Below, in pieces: positions 25,501 through 34,918 of a stretch of 53,611 nt of DNA. The translations under genes were made by a program, and so were the position numbers. Under the pieces are notes generated by a model. That model was not told the DNA's origin. It did not search any database and worked only from the letters and a program-made list of their open reading frames with translations. Each line of letters opens with the position of its first letter. Positions within the stretch are counted from its first letter, which is position 1. The stretch spans positions 29,614-83,224 of the forward strand of contig NZGC01000104.1 in NCBI GenBank assembly GCA_002689445.1, given 5' to 3'. This DNA comes from Gammaproteobacteria bacterium (lineage in GTDB: Bacteria; Pseudomonadota; Gammaproteobacteria; Pseudomonadales; Azotimanducaceae).

Positions 25501-26187
25501 ATGGATTTAGAAACGGTGGTAAGAGCGCGCAAATCGGTTCGGGGTTTTCTACCGGACACTGTACCGAGGGCAGTGATGCGCCGAGTTTTTGAACTGGCCC
25601 GATGGTCGCCTTCCGGCACAAATGTGCAGCCTTGGCGTGTTTGTGTTGCGTCAGGAGCAGTCAGGGATGCAATGCGCGCTGAGTTATTGTCGCGAGTAGA
25701 GGCCGGTGTTGCGGCAAGGCCCGATCATCGAGACAAAGGGCGCTTGGGAGAACCCTTTAAAGCACGCCGCCGAGCTTGCGCCAAAGTCCTTTATGATGCC
25801 ATGGGGATTGATTGGGATGACAAAGCAGGTAGGGCCCGGGCTAGCCTTCGAAATTTCGAGTTGTTTGATGCGCCTCACGTCGCATTTTTTTGCATGGAGG
25901 ATATATTTGGCGGCCAGTCAGCGGCGGATGTAGGCATGTACACTCAGACCCTAATGTTGGCATTAACCGCCAATGGTTTAGCTTCTTGTGCGCAAGGCAC
26001 TATGGGCCATTATCCTGATTTGGTTCGCGAGACGTTTGATCTGCCAGAAACCATGACCGTGTTGTACGGTTTGAGTTTTGGTTATGAAGATACGTCGGTG
26101 CCGGCCAATGCTGCTCGCACAACGCGAGCTTCGATTGATGATGTGGTGACGTTTGCGGGTGGTGCTATCGATTATGCCGGTGCCTAA
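25501..26187 (+). CDS. Nitroreductase family protein
   Basis: A 228-residue FMN oxidoreductase. The N-terminal RARKSVRGFLPDTVPR arginine segment, the APW-like SPSGTNVQPWRVCV FMN loop and the DVGMYTQTLMLALTANGLASCAQG helix are typical. The family reduces nitro compounds or quinones with NAD(P)H. I use the ATG at 25501; an in-frame TTG six bases earlier is possible. Confidence 0.88.
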   Translation: MDLETVVRARKSVRGFLPDTVPRAVMRRVFELARWSPSGTNVQPWRVCVASGAVRDAMRAELLSRVEAGVAARPDHRDKGRLGEPFKARRRACAKVLYDAMGIDWDDKAGRARASLRNFELFDAPHVAFFCMEDIFGGQSAADVGMYTQTLMLALTANGLASCAQGTMGHYPDLVRETFDLPETMTVLYGLSFGYEDTSVPANAARTTRASIDDVVTFAGGAIDYAGA

Positions 26188-26344
26188 CCTTTCGGCCAAG
26201 GCGGGTGAGCGCTTAGGGAATCGTTCTGACCTAGACCGCGGCGCTTTATCTGTCGAGACAGTTCGCTTCATAGACGGTGGTTCTGCACAGTTTTTCATGG
26301 CTGCTACAGGTGATATTGGTGGGCGCTAACTTGGTTTGAGGGCT

Positions 26345-26461
26345 TTAGAGCTGTTTAAGTTGCCGCAGCCGCTTTTCTTCGAAGGGCCTTTGAAAAAGGC
26401 CAAAATCGTGCCGAGGGACAGGCGCTCCATGGCCGTATAAATATTGTCTCGCTGCGCTCAT
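26345..26461 (-). CDS. Possible 38-residue small protein or gene remnant
   Basis: An ATG-to-TAA frame with protein-like content (ARQYLYGHGAPVPRHDF, ending KRLRQLKQL). The ribosome site is weak (AGGCGAGG just before the ATG). The same frame runs open upstream to a TGA near 26520, and beyond it reads openly back to about 26685. No family is recognised, so it may be a decayed gene or chance. Confidence 0.25.
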   Translation of the reverse strand: MSAARQYLYGHGAPVPRHDFGLFQRPFEEKRLRQLKQL

Positions 26462-26643
26462 GGCCTCGCCTGCTTTTGGCGCGCTCGTTTGGCGCTGAGG
26501 GGGTGGGGCGAGTGCTTCTCACCTGAAAAAGCCCTTGCTGGGCCGATCAGTAGCGCGCGGCCGCGTCATTTGAGCATCCATTGAGGGCCGGGCTAAAGGG
26601 ACGATCATTGGATGACTCAAACAGAGCGGTAGCTTGAGAATGC

Positions 26644-26676
26644 GGGTAACACGAGTCTTACGACTCAATGCTACCC
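26644..26676 (-). terminator. Hairpin after the 103-residue gene
   Basis: GGGTA ... GAGTC, loop TTAC, GACTC ... TACCC: two nested perfect arms with a small internal loop, 18 bases after the stop of the minus-strand gene. No T-run on that strand. Confidence 0.4.
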
Positions 26677-26693
26677 GAGCTCATTCAGCGGAT

Positions 26694-27005
26694 TTAGATC
26701 GCGTTGTAGTAAACGGCGGTACCTAAATTTTCGATTTCATCTTTGTTGGCAACCATCCATTCAATGGTGGCTGCCCACCATTCCGATGCCATCATCGCAT
26801 CGCTAAACTTGCCGTAAGCTTCATGTGATTCGAATTCGATGGAATAGTAAGCGCGTTCGTTATCACCTCCCGAGCTGGCACGCCAGAGTCTAGGGTTCTT
26901 CGCGCCCATGCTTTCATGAACAGGAGCAGATTGCTTTGCTCCAGCTTCGAGCAATTGCAGTCCTGCGACGGTACCTTCCCAGGTGGTTACAGCTTGTAGG
27001 GTCAT
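26694..27005 (-). CDS. Small dimeric alpha-beta barrel-like protein
   Basis: A 103-residue cytosolic protein with the strand-helix-strand rhythm of ABM-like ferredoxin folds (MTLQAVTTWEGTVAGL, AYYSIEFESHEAYGKFSDAM, EWWAATIEWMV). No active-site residue can be named. AGGAGA lies seven bases before the ATG. It is divergent from the NAPE-PLD-like hydrolase gene. Confidence 0.65.
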   Translation of the reverse strand: MTLQAVTTWEGTVAGLQLLEAGAKQSAPVHESMGAKNPRLWRASSGGDNERAYYSIEFESHEAYGKFSDAMMASEWWAATIEWMVANKDEIENLGTAVYYNAI

Positions 27006-27180
27006 GTGAGTCTCCTGATGATGCGTACGAATAGTCTAGAGTAGCCGAGGTAACCCTGAACAGGGTAGTTCGATTTTGGCTGAGGATTCGGCATCGATCT
27101 CAGGGCCCTAAAGCAGGCGTTAAACGCTGGGTATGAGGGGCTAACGAAGGTATGATGCGAACTTTGCTTGGGTAACCCGC

Positions 27181-28233
27181 GTGCGCTATCGAAATCCGTC
27201 AACCCTCTTATTGCTCATGTTGTCACTGGTCATTAACCCGACAAAATTACAGGCCGAGGAGGGCATAACGCCAGCATCCAAGTCTCAAAACGGGCAATAC
27301 CAAAACAGAGTTGGTGACCTGAACACCGGCCCGCCGAGTGTTCGAGCCGCGTTTTTGATGCGTCGTTTGGGGACAATGTTTCGCAGCGGCGCGGGGGCAG
27401 CGCCATTGACCGATAAACCGCCGACGATTGACTCTTTTGACTCGACCGATTCGATCGGACGAGCGACTTGGATTGGTCACGCCACTGTGTTGCTGCAGCT
27501 GCCAGGGCTTAATCTGCTCACAGATCCAATCTGGTCGTCGACGCCGAGTCCCGTCCCCTTCCTCGGTCCGAGTCGTTTTGTTGAACCGGGTCTCTCGCTG
27601 GCCGAATTGCCCAGCATTGATGCGGTGGTGATTTCTCACAATCACTATGATCATTTGGACATTCCCACCTTAAAATCCCTGGCCAGGCTCAATACAAAGA
27701 CACAGTTCTTGGTGCCTCTAGGAAACGAGAAGACGCTGTTGAACGCAGGTATTACCGGGGTGAAGGGGTTGAACTGGGGAGGGTCAGCGACGGTTAACGG
27801 GTATGAGATTGTTGCACTGCCAACCCAGCATTGGAGTAAGCGAAGTTTGCGGGATACCAATCGAGGATTGTGGTCATCCTGGGCTGTGATCGGGGCCGAG
27901 AAACGATTTTATTTTGCGGGAGATACGGGTTACTTTGAAGGATTCAAGGCTATTGGCAGGCTCTATGGCCCCTTTGATTTGGCGGCTGTGCCTATCGGTG
28001 CCTATGAGCCTGCTGTCATGATGAAGGCCACGCATATGAATCCTGAAGAGGCGATTGCTGCCGCGAGGGATGTCCGAGCCAAGCAGGTTTTGGCCATTCA
28101 CTATGGTACGTTTGATTTATCGGATGAGCCGCTTGATGAGCCGCCTAAACGGTTTCGCAAAGCTGCCTTAGCCGCAGGGTTTGAAGCCAATCAAGCTTGG
28201 GTTCTCGATATTGGCGGCCAACAAACCTTTTGA
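27181..28233 (+). CDS. Secreted NAPE-PLD-like metallo-beta-lactamase-fold hydrolase
   Basis: A 350-residue protein with a signal peptide (residues 1-25, ending LQA). The metal motif is H153-N-H155-Y-D157-H158, and the TWIGHAT and TDPIWSSTPSP segments match the N-acyl-phosphatidylethanolamine phospholipase D branch of the fold. Bacterial members act on phospholipid-like or other phosphodiester substrates; here the export signal places it in the periplasm. GTG is the only usable start. It converges on the flavin oxidoreductase gene. Confidence 0.85.
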   Translation: MRYRNPSTLLLLMLSLVINPTKLQAEEGITPASKSQNGQYQNRVGDLNTGPPSVRAAFLMRRLGTMFRSGAGAAPLTDKPPTIDSFDSTDSIGRATWIGHATVLLQLPGLNLLTDPIWSSTPSPVPFLGPSRFVEPGLSLAELPSIDAVVISHNHYDHLDIPTLKSLARLNTKTQFLVPLGNEKTLLNAGITGVKGLNWGGSATVNGYEIVALPTQHWSKRSLRDTNRGLWSSWAVIGAEKRFYFAGDTGYFEGFKAIGRLYGPFDLAAVPIGAYEPAVMMKATHMNPEEAIAAARDVRAKQVLAIHYGTFDLSDEPLDEPPKRFRKAALAAGFEANQAWVLDIGGQQTF

Positions 28234-28286
28234 AGGCCTAGGTTCTTTAGTGGCGTCGACGCTGGGCGCGCTGATGGTTGCTAGCC

Positions 28287-30158
28287 CTAGGTACTGGAAG
28301 CCAACGAGGTCACCGCGCGGAAGGCTTCTTCTATTGCCGTATGCGTATAAGCGCTCGCCCCCGCGTCCGAGTTCGCAAAAGCAATTTGACCATATCGTGC
28401 TCTAGCGATTTCATGTGGCGCCTGTCCGGCAGGATAGTCGTCATCCCAGAGGTCGAGGTATTCGTGTGAATAACCATGGGGCCACCGGTTAACGGTGATG
28501 GCCAGGATGTCGCGGTCAGCATCAAAGCCATGATTACCGAGCAGTCCATTGAGGACCTCTCTGACTTCAATTTCGTAGTCCTCAAAGGAAAGATCAAGCA
28601 TACGTTGTCGTGATGCCCTCAGCTGGGACCGTAAATCGACGGCTGTTGAGGGCGGCGAAAGACTGCCCCAAAAGGCAACCACCGTCGCGCCAGGTTCAGT
28701 GAGGTGATGCCGGTAGCCCCCTGTGTTGATACCGTTCATCAAAAATAGTCCTGCATGCATACGGCCAGGGCAAGTTGTCCCATCGATACCCAGAAGATCA
28801 AAGGGCTGTCTTGATCGGATGAGCACATTGGTGAGCATTAATGGATATTTTATCTGATAAGCCTGAGCCTGCTTTTGTCGTTCGGGTAACTCAGGACAGA
28901 TGTAAGGTATCACGCTGTGGTAGCAGGCCATGATGACATGGGTTGAGCGCACCTGACGCGGTTTGCCGTCGGCTATATAGGTCGTGCTTACGCTTTGGTC
29001 GGTATGCCGGACATCAGTCACGGTGCTCAGTAAACGAATGCGCACAGGATGACCGGGTTGATCCAAGTATTGATAATCGAAAGGCGCTGTAGCGATCGTG
29101 GTCGCATCGGCCTGATCGGTAATCTTGGGAATTAGGTGGGCAACCAGCAACCTCGCAATACTGGCGTTGCCATCGGGAAAGAAGGCAGCGGGGTAAGACC
29201 AGTCGCTCTCATCGGCTGATTCCCCGACCAGGTTAAGGCCGGGTAACCCTTCGTCAAGCGCTTCAGCAACAGACAAGCAAGCGGTTTCCAGTCCCCAAGA
29301 ACCATGGCAGGCCTTGGCAAAAAGTTGTAGGGCTTCGTCGCCCAATCCCCCTTTGTCGCGCAGAAAATGGAAATAGGACGTGCTGTGAAGAAAATCAGAC
29401 CGAGCATCCGCTGTCATATCGGCCAGGCAATCGGTTTTGGCTTCGTAAAATTGTCTGAGCTCCTGTCTGGCAGCAGCGCTAATGGGAAACTGATCGAGAT
29501 AGGGCAAAGGTGATGCCGAGGGTGGACCCTTCAGGCTGCAGCCTTTGATTAACTGATCCCGTCCGTAAGTTTGTCGGTCAAACCAAATGGAATGAGCATG
29601 GCGACCAGTCCGCCCGTAATTGAATTCGGATTGAGCGCGAAGACTTTTAATGTCCACTCCCAGCAAACCCATGAGTTCATTCACGGTGTGACTGAATTGC
29701 CAATATTCAAGATTATGCGTGCCTCCAATAGCGAGGTGCAGGCGTCCACCTTGGTGAAATTCATTGCGCTTGGCGTGGCCGCCAAAATCATCGTGGTTAT
29801 CAAGGATTAGAATTCGTTTGTCATTGCCAAACTGTTGGCGGTAATAATGGGCTGCAGCAAGACCTGATATACCCGCTCCAACGATGACGGCGTCAAAGTG
29901 ATCAACATCTTGCTTAGGATTGGCCAAAGCCAAACCATCGCGCGCAAAGGCATGTGCCGCCTCAAAAGAGCCGGGATGCGAGCCACGAAGGCCAGTGAGC
30001 GAAGGAGGGTAGGTTGGAGGGTGCAAGACACCCTCTGTTGAGGACAATGCATGGCTCTCAAGGCCAAGTCCCAGTCCAAGTAGCCCTGAGCCGTGGATAA
30101 AATCTCGGCGCTCTATCGGAATATTTAGGCCGGAAGGTGTTTTAGGCGGCTTGGTCAA
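28287..30158 (-). CDS. Tat-exported FAD oxidoreductase, spermidine dehydrogenase-like
   Basis: About 623 residues from a TTG at 30158, preceded by GAGGG; the frame is open to 30416, but that part overlaps the crotonase gene. Near the N-terminus a twin-arginine signal (ERRDFIHGSGLLGLGLGL) indicates export of a folded flavoprotein. An FAD Rossmann motif follows (VIVGAGISGLAAA) with LDNHDDFGGHAKRNEF, which I associate with spermidine dehydrogenases and relatives. It probably oxidises an amine or alcohol in the periplasm. The substrate is unproven. Confidence 0.8.
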   Translation of the reverse strand: MTKPPKTPSGLNIPIERRDFIHGSGLLGLGLGLESHALSSTEGVLHPPTYPPSLTGLRGSHPGSFEAAHAFARDGLALANPKQDVDHFDAVIVGAGISGLAAAHYYRQQFGNDKRILILDNHDDFGGHAKRNEFHQGGRLHLAIGGTHNLEYWQFSHTVNELMGLLGVDIKSLRAQSEFNYGRTGRHAHSIWFDRQTYGRDQLIKGCSLKGPPSASPLPYLDQFPISAAARQELRQFYEAKTDCLADMTADARSDFLHSTSYFHFLRDKGGLGDEALQLFAKACHGSWGLETACLSVAEALDEGLPGLNLVGESADESDWSYPAAFFPDGNASIARLLVAHLIPKITDQADATTIATAPFDYQYLDQPGHPVRIRLLSTVTDVRHTDQSVSTTYIADGKPRQVRSTHVIMACYHSVIPYICPELPERQKQAQAYQIKYPLMLTNVLIRSRQPFDLLGIDGTTCPGRMHAGLFLMNGINTGGYRHHLTEPGATVVAFWGSLSPPSTAVDLRSQLRASRQRMLDLSFEDYEIEVREVLNGLLGNHGFDADRDILAITVNRWPHGYSHEYLDLWDDDYPAGQAPHEIARARYGQIAFANSDAGASAYTHTAIEEAFRAVTSLASST

Positions 30159-30207
30159 GACAGGGCCCTCAGTGAATTGAGGGCCTGACGATAGACGGGC
30201 GTGCCAT

Positions 30208-30969
30208 TTAGGTGCCGGTCCAATTGGGGGCGCGTTTTTCAGCAAATGCAGCAGGGCCCTCTTTAGCATCATTAGAGCTGAAGACGGATTTTTGCAGCGG
30301 AATTTGCATTTCCCAGAGCTTATCTTCTTCGACCCCTGATGCTGCTGCACGAACGAGCTGTTTCGAAGCAGCGACAGCCAACGGAGCGTTTTCAGCGATA
30401 CGCTCGGCGAGCGCAACCGCCGACTCTAGCAGATCCTCGGGCGCAGTCAGTCCGCTTAGCATACCCGCCTGCATAGCCTCTTCAGCTGTGATGGGCTCGC
30501 CGGTCAGCGCCATTTCCATGGCCTTGGCATAACCGACTCGCGCCGGGAGTCGGAAAACACCACCAGCGGCAGCAAACAATCCCACTTTAACTTCTCGAAT
30601 GCCGATTTTTGCTGCGGTGGAGGCGACCAGCAGATCACACGTGAGGGCGACCTCGCAGCCTCCGGCAAGCGCAAAACCATTGATGGCACCGATCAGAGGT
30701 TTCTTGGCGCCTGATCGAACGAATTGATTCAACGGGCCAATGTCCTCGCCTCTGGCGAAGGCCTTAAGGTCCATGCCTGCGCAGAAGGCTCGACCATTAC
30801 CGGTGATGACGCCGGCAGTGAGACCATCATCATTGTCCAATTCTTGAATGGCATTCCACAAGCCATTGGACAAGGCACCGTTGATGGCATTCATGGCGTC
30901 GGGTCGGTTTAAGGTAATGATCATCACCCGGTTGCGACGCTCGACTAAGACGGCTTGTTCTTCACTCAT
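30208..30969 (-). CDS. Enoyl-CoA hydratase/isomerase (crotonase) family
   Basis: 253 residues from the ATG at 30969, which has AAGGA nine bases upstream. Crotonase features are visible: LNRPDAMNAI, the oxyanion segment FCAGMDL and GFALAGGCEVALTCD, and the catalytic-region VGLFAAAGG. It acts on an acyl-CoA, most likely hydration in beta-oxidation or a related side pathway. The flavin oxidoreductase gene lies 49 bases downstream on the same strand, so the two probably form an operon. Confidence 0.9.
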   Translation of the reverse strand: MSEEQAVLVERRNRVMIITLNRPDAMNAINGALSNGLWNAIQELDNDDGLTAGVITGNGRAFCAGMDLKAFARGEDIGPLNQFVRSGAKKPLIGAINGFALAGGCEVALTCDLLVASTAAKIGIREVKVGLFAAAGGVFRLPARVGYAKAMEMALTGEPITAEEAMQAGMLSGLTAPEDLLESAVALAERIAENAPLAVAASKQLVRAAASGVEEDKLWEMQIPLQKSVFSSNDAKEGPAAFAEKRAPNWTGT

Positions 30970-31414
30970 TCGATGTATCCTTCTTTTAAACATGTGTACA
31001 AGACAGCACCATAGCGCAATTGGCGATGAGGTAAAACCGGTCGAAGCCAGCCGTGTTGCTGGCAGGCGTAAAGGATGAGTAGTTTACTCTCGATTATCGT
31101 CTTTGAAGGTATGAAGGAGACGGCAATAAGATGGAGGGGTTGTCTGATGGTGGGGTGTGTTCGCAACTGATAGGCTGTCGAAGGGTAGGGATATTCTCGC
31201 GCAACGCTTCAGGTGGTTGTAGCCATTACCGATCTCGCTGTGAGTGTGAGCGCCCTAGCATCCGCCGCGATAGGGCCTTGTCACTGGGGGCACGCAGGGA
31301 AGAGAAGTGTTAGCTGAGCAGTGTGGAACGGAATCGGATTGAAGGTGCAGAGCTTCATCGATGCGACGCTTGTCAGTAGGATCATCAAAAGGTGGTTGAG
31401 CCTTTGGAGGTGTA
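30970..31414. other. Divergent intergenic region
   Basis: Separates the crotonase gene from a PhyH gene, so it should hold both promoters. None is convincing by eye. A 60-codon frame at 31131 has AAGGAG upstream but a Cys/Arg-rich, unlikely product. Confidence 0.4.
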
Positions 31415-32272
31415 ATGTTAACGCGACAATATGGTTATTTGTGGGCAAATCCGCAGCAAGATGACGTATCGTCTGCTGCAAAAACCCTTGAGACCGAGGG
31501 CGCGTGTGTGCTGCGCGCCGCATTCACCCTGGCTGAAGTCGATGAGCTCCGTCGAGCCATCGATCAAGTGTTCAGCGATTATGCGCCCGATCAACGAAGC
31601 CCCTCTCGAACGGCAGCAGCGGACTCGGAATTTCGCTACGAAATGCTCAATCGCAGCCTTGCCTGCTTAGCGGCGGTGGCTAAACCCGAAATCCTCGCCG
31701 CGATTGAGCCCCTGCTGGGCGAAGATTGTCACATTATTGCCAATACGGCTTGGCGAAACCAGCCTAAACCTAATGATGCCTCGCAAGCCTGGCATGTTGA
31801 TGGGGGGCCTCACATTCCATTACCCAAAGGCACGGCTTGGCCGAGCCATTTGCCTCATCCGGTGTTCGCCATCGGCTGTCACATTTTGTTACAAAATTGC
31901 ACGTTAGCAGATGGACCCACGGGGTTTGTTCCAGGGAGCCATCGATCGGGTCGACCACCACCGGGTCGGCAGTTGTTTGATCCGGCGTTAACCTTCGAGG
32001 ATCGAGGTGGCGTTGCGCTGACGGGCCAGGCCGGAGATGTTTTATTGTTTGTTTCAGATGTGTGGCATCGAAGAATGCCGACGGGTCCGACGGATCAGGG
32101 GCGCTATTTCTTACAAGTCCACTATGGGCGTCGAGATATCCAACAACGTCTTCGTACAACCTCTGATCATCATCAGTTAAGCGCCTCGGTGCTAGCAAGA
32201 TTAGAACACGAGGATTCCCAGCGCTTAAGACAGTTGGTCGGGCAACACGAGCCGGGTTTTTATGACGGTTGA
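31415..32272 (+). CDS. Phytanoyl-CoA dioxygenase (PhyH) family protein
   Basis: A 285-residue Fe(II)/2-oxoglutarate oxygenase. The iron motif is the H-x-D of QAWHVDGGPH, with the distal His in VWHRRMP and an Arg after it for 2-oxoglutarate. Members hydroxylate acyl-CoAs or assorted secondary metabolites. TTGGAGGT gives a strong ribosome site. It is one of three PhyH proteins in the window; the others are at 34050-34895 and 37500-38378. Confidence 0.88.
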   Translation: MLTRQYGYLWANPQQDDVSSAAKTLETEGACVLRAAFTLAEVDELRRAIDQVFSDYAPDQRSPSRTAAADSEFRYEMLNRSLACLAAVAKPEILAAIEPLLGEDCHIIANTAWRNQPKPNDASQAWHVDGGPHIPLPKGTAWPSHLPHPVFAIGCHILLQNCTLADGPTGFVPGSHRSGRPPPGRQLFDPALTFEDRGGVALTGQAGDVLLFVSDVWHRRMPTGPTDQGRYFLQVHYGRRDIQQRLRTTSDHHQLSASVLARLEHEDSQRLRQLVGQHEPGFYDG

Positions 32273-32640
32273 AAATATTGAGTTATCAGCATGGGCCAAA
32301 AAGAATGGCAATCAGTGGGGGCGTCGTTGAGCGGGCGCGGCGACTGAGGCGCCGTTTTCAGTCTGTATGAAAAGCAAACACTGTTCAGAATTGAAGTAAG
32401 GTGGCCGCGAGAACGGTACTCGCCCAAGTGGGTATTTGAGTCCTCGAGCCCAATAAGAAACCTGACGGTTTGTGGCCCCGAAAGGCCCAGAGAGACTCGG
32501 GAAGGCGCCAGCTCCGAGCATGGTCAAAACCCGATCTCAACAGGGCCAAAGCATGGTCAAAGCAAAATCAAGCGAAGGTTAAGGCACGTTCGATCAAGCA
32601 GACAAAACGGTTCTGGTCGTGCCAAAAGACTGGCGATGGG
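32273..32640. other. Intergenic stretch with a short direct repeat
   Basis: No gene recognised between two convergent genes. GCATGGTCAAA occurs twice (32518-32528 and 32551-32561). No terminator is obvious. Confidence 0.45.
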
Positions 32641-33075
32641 TCACTGATCGTTTTGTGCAGCGCTTTGCATTTTCGCCATTTCTTCCCAGCTAAGATAGTG
32701 CGTGAGGCCATCGTCGTCGAAAAAAATCACGGGTCCATTGCAAATGAACAAATACTCAGTGTCCTCAAGTGCAACGGTTGCACCGTGCAAAACGCCATTG
32801 GGTTCGTAGTCGTAGTCTCCTGCATTCAAAATGCCGTCTCTGACTTGCAATTGACCCTTGATCACGAAGGTATGAGCATCTGATAAGTGTTTGTGTGGGG
32901 AGGCGGTGTACCCTTTAGTCCAGCGGAATAGGGCAGCCCAAGCACCGGTCTCTGCGCCTGTCCACAATACTTTGATCCAAGCCATACCTGGTTCAGTTTC
33001 TAACCAAGGGGCATCTGAACGGACGATGATGTCTGCGAGTTGGTCGTTAATTGGGGTGATATCTTGTAAAGGCAC
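32641..33075 (-). CDS. Cupin domain protein
   Basis: A 144-residue single cupin with the metal motif PHKHLSDAHTFVIKG (His at two positions plus a third near AH) and the second motif LHGATVAL. It may bind Fe, Mn or Zn; activity is unknown. GTG start with GGGAG six bases upstream. No clear operon partner. Confidence 0.82.
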   Translation of the reverse strand: MPLQDITPINDQLADIIVRSDAPWLETEPGMAWIKVLWTGAETGAWAALFRWTKGYTASPHKHLSDAHTFVIKGQLQVRDGILNAGDYDYEPNGVLHGATVALEDTEYLFICNGPVIFFDDDGLTHYLSWEEMAKMQSAAQNDQ

Positions 33076-33478
33076 TAGGGCTCCCTTTATCTGAAATGAG
33101 TAGGTATCAAGATAGTATGTTACAGCGAGCTTGTCTGCCTTAATTTAGTCGACGGATTTGCCCTGAGTATCGCGATCAAGGGCGGTGAATGTGCGTCTCA
33201 AGGTCCTCAATATCGGGCTCCCTTTTCGCGAGCATCATGACAGGGGAGCCGTCATCAAAGAGGGCATCATGGAAAGAGTAACCGCAGCAAAAGATCAAAT
33301 CGTTGCAGAAAGAGCCCCTGATCGAAGGGGCAAGCATCGAACCTAAAACCATCGCCGAGCTAACCATCGAGGAGCTAACCAATAAAACGAGCTAACCGGT
33401 AAAACGCGTGACGGTGGCGAGAAAAGCATCACCGAAGAAACCATCAAAGAGAGCACTCTCAGAAAGCAGGCTTTGCCC
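33076..33478. other. Intergenic region with tandem repeat
   Basis: No gene recognised. It contains three related 15-17 bp units at 33357-33405 and a GGCTCCC/GGGAGCC inverted repeat with a long loop near 33211-33250. Confidence 0.45.
33357..33405. repeat. 15-17 bp tandem repeat, three copies
   Basis: Units are gagctaaccatcgag, gagctaaccaataaaac and gagctaaccggtaaaac, end to end. All share gagctaacc. They lie just after the stop of the 178-residue secreted-protein gene. Confidence 0.7.
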
Positions 33479-34015
33479 TCAGGGAGAGCGGTTGAGCAAC
33501 GGTTGTACCTGCTCGGCACAGTCCTGGGCTGGGCTCCAATACCAGCCTTTCGGATCCCAGGCGCGACCACAGCTCATATAGACACATTGACCGTAAGCGT
33601 CTCGAGCTAAACGTTTGTCTCCGAGACGATCGAGCGATCTTGCCTTCGCCCACAATGCTAAGGACACGTCGTTGATGAGATAGTTGGCTTCAATTTTTTT
33701 ACGGGCCCGTTTAGACACTTTACCCGTCTTGGGGCATCGCTTGTTTCGATCATGCATCGCTTTTTGTTGCTGTCCGGCTGCAGGCCCCCAACGATCAAAG
33801 CACGCATTCACTGTGTCGACAGCAGCTTGATAGTCCAGGGCAGCGAATTGCTCCACGGCTAAAACCGCCCAATGAGCCGAATCACCAAGACTGGGGTCTG
33901 AAGAAACACAAGGATTTGTTGCTGCCAGGTCGCGAGCCAACGCGGGTTGGCTCACTCCTGAAAGTAGCACCCAAAAAGTGATGGCATAAAAAAGGGTTCG
34001 GTAAGATTGATTCAT
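33479..34015 (-). CDS. Secreted TPR-like protein
   Basis: A 178-residue protein with a signal peptide ending in PALA. The mature chain is mostly helical with pairs resembling short TPR units (HWAVLAVEQFAALDYQAAVDTV ... SLALWAKARSLDRLGDKRLARDA), and it has six or more cysteines that could form disulfides. Function unknown. It is the last gene of the nucleoside hydrolase / sulfatase / PhyH operon (34-base gap). Confidence 0.7.
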   Translation of the reverse strand: MNQSYRTLFYAITFWVLLSGVSQPALARDLAATNPCVSSDPSLGDSAHWAVLAVEQFAALDYQAAVDTVNACFDRWGPAAGQQQKAMHDRNKRCPKTGKVSKRARKKIEANYLINDVSLALWAKARSLDRLGDKRLARDAYGQCVYMSCGRAWDPKGWYWSPAQDCAEQVQPLLNRSP

Positions 34016-34049
34016 CCATACAGCCTATTAAAAAGAAAGAGTCTTGGCG

Positions 34050-34895
34050 TTACTGAGGGCCGGTTCCATGGCCAATCAGGGCAGGAATTTCCGGTGGGTC
34101 CGCCAAGGGTGGCCAGACTTGAGGTAAACCCATTCCGGCAACAGTGTCTCCGACCGCAACGCCAGCGCGATCCAGCGGGTAGCTTCGCCAAGGTTTTGTT
34201 CTGATTGCGTCAGCATCAAGGTATACGATAGTAAATGCGCGGCGTGTTTGCGTCGATTGATTGCCAGAGGCGAGGTGAACGGTCATACCGTGATGCCAAA
34301 TGATGCTGCCCGGCGCCACTTCCACGATCTCTGGCTTCGCGCCATTGAGGGCAGGGTCTCGCAAGATGTCATAAGGGGAAGTGGAGTGAGTAATATCTAC
34401 CACTTTGAGACGACCGGCTTTATGACTACCGGGTACATAAGCCATTGCCCCGCGCGCTGCGTCGACATGGTCAAATGGAATCCAGGCGCTGATTAAGGGA
34501 GAGGCTCCGATAGGCCAAAAGGGCTGATCTTGATGCGGTGTCGTCTCTTGTCCGCCGGCCTCCTTGTAGAGTGCTTGGTCTTGCCATAGGTTGAGCTTTT
34601 TGACGTTGAGGAGTTGAGCCGCGATGCCAGCAATGCTGGGATCGAGGGATAGGCTTGCCACCTTGGGATGAGTCTCCCATAGACGCATGCATTGGATAAA
34701 AGATTGTTCGTAACGGCTCTTATCTTTGAGGGCGCGGTGATCATTCGCTGTTCTATCCTTCACGGCCTGATCCACAGCCTCTTGGAAGACTGCAAGCGCG
34801 TCCAGGTTGATGACGTCAGGGGTGACGACAAAACCCTGGTCTTCAAAGGCAGTGATTTGCTCGGGAGCGATGGTGATGGGGTAAGTGGTGGGCAT
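34050..34895 (-). CDS. Phytanoyl-CoA dioxygenase (PhyH) family protein
   Basis: A 281-residue oxygenase with the iron motif in TPHQDQPFWP (H-x-D), a distal His in IIWHHGMTVHLA and an Arg (TRRAFTIVY) for 2-oxoglutarate. It lies 23 bases after the sulfatase gene, so the two enzymes probably act on the same compound, for example removing a sulfate and oxidising the carbon skeleton. Confidence 0.88.
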   Translation of the reverse strand: MPTTYPITIAPEQITAFEDQGFVVTPDVINLDALAVFQEAVDQAVKDRTANDHRALKDKSRYEQSFIQCMRLWETHPKVASLSLDPSIAGIAAQLLNVKKLNLWQDQALYKEAGGQETTPHQDQPFWPIGASPLISAWIPFDHVDAARGAMAYVPGSHKAGRLKVVDITHSTSPYDILRDPALNGAKPEIVEVAPGSIIWHHGMTVHLASGNQSTQTRRAFTIVYLDADAIRTKPWRSYPLDRAGVAVGDTVAGMGLPQVWPPLADPPEIPALIGHGTGPQ

Positions 34896-34918
34896 GGTCG
34901 TAAGGGCTCTTGTGGCGG

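Larger units (their letters stand above)
26188..26693. other. Intergenic region with hairpin and possible small-gene remnant
   Basis: Contains a hairpin just after the 103-residue minus-strand gene (26644-26676) and, in one minus-strand frame, two protein-like stretches separated by a single TGA near 26520. The second (26345-26461) could be a 38-residue protein. Nothing else recognised. Confidence 0.4.

Noticed and set aside
30159..30416. N-terminal extension of the flavin oxidoreductase frame back to 30416
   Set aside because: It overlaps the crotonase coding sequence and would bury the twin-arginine signal inside the protein.
31131..31313. 60-codon frame with AAGGAG upstream in the divergent intergenic region
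   Set aside because: The product is Cys/Arg-rich and irregular, and the spacing is long. It looks like chance.
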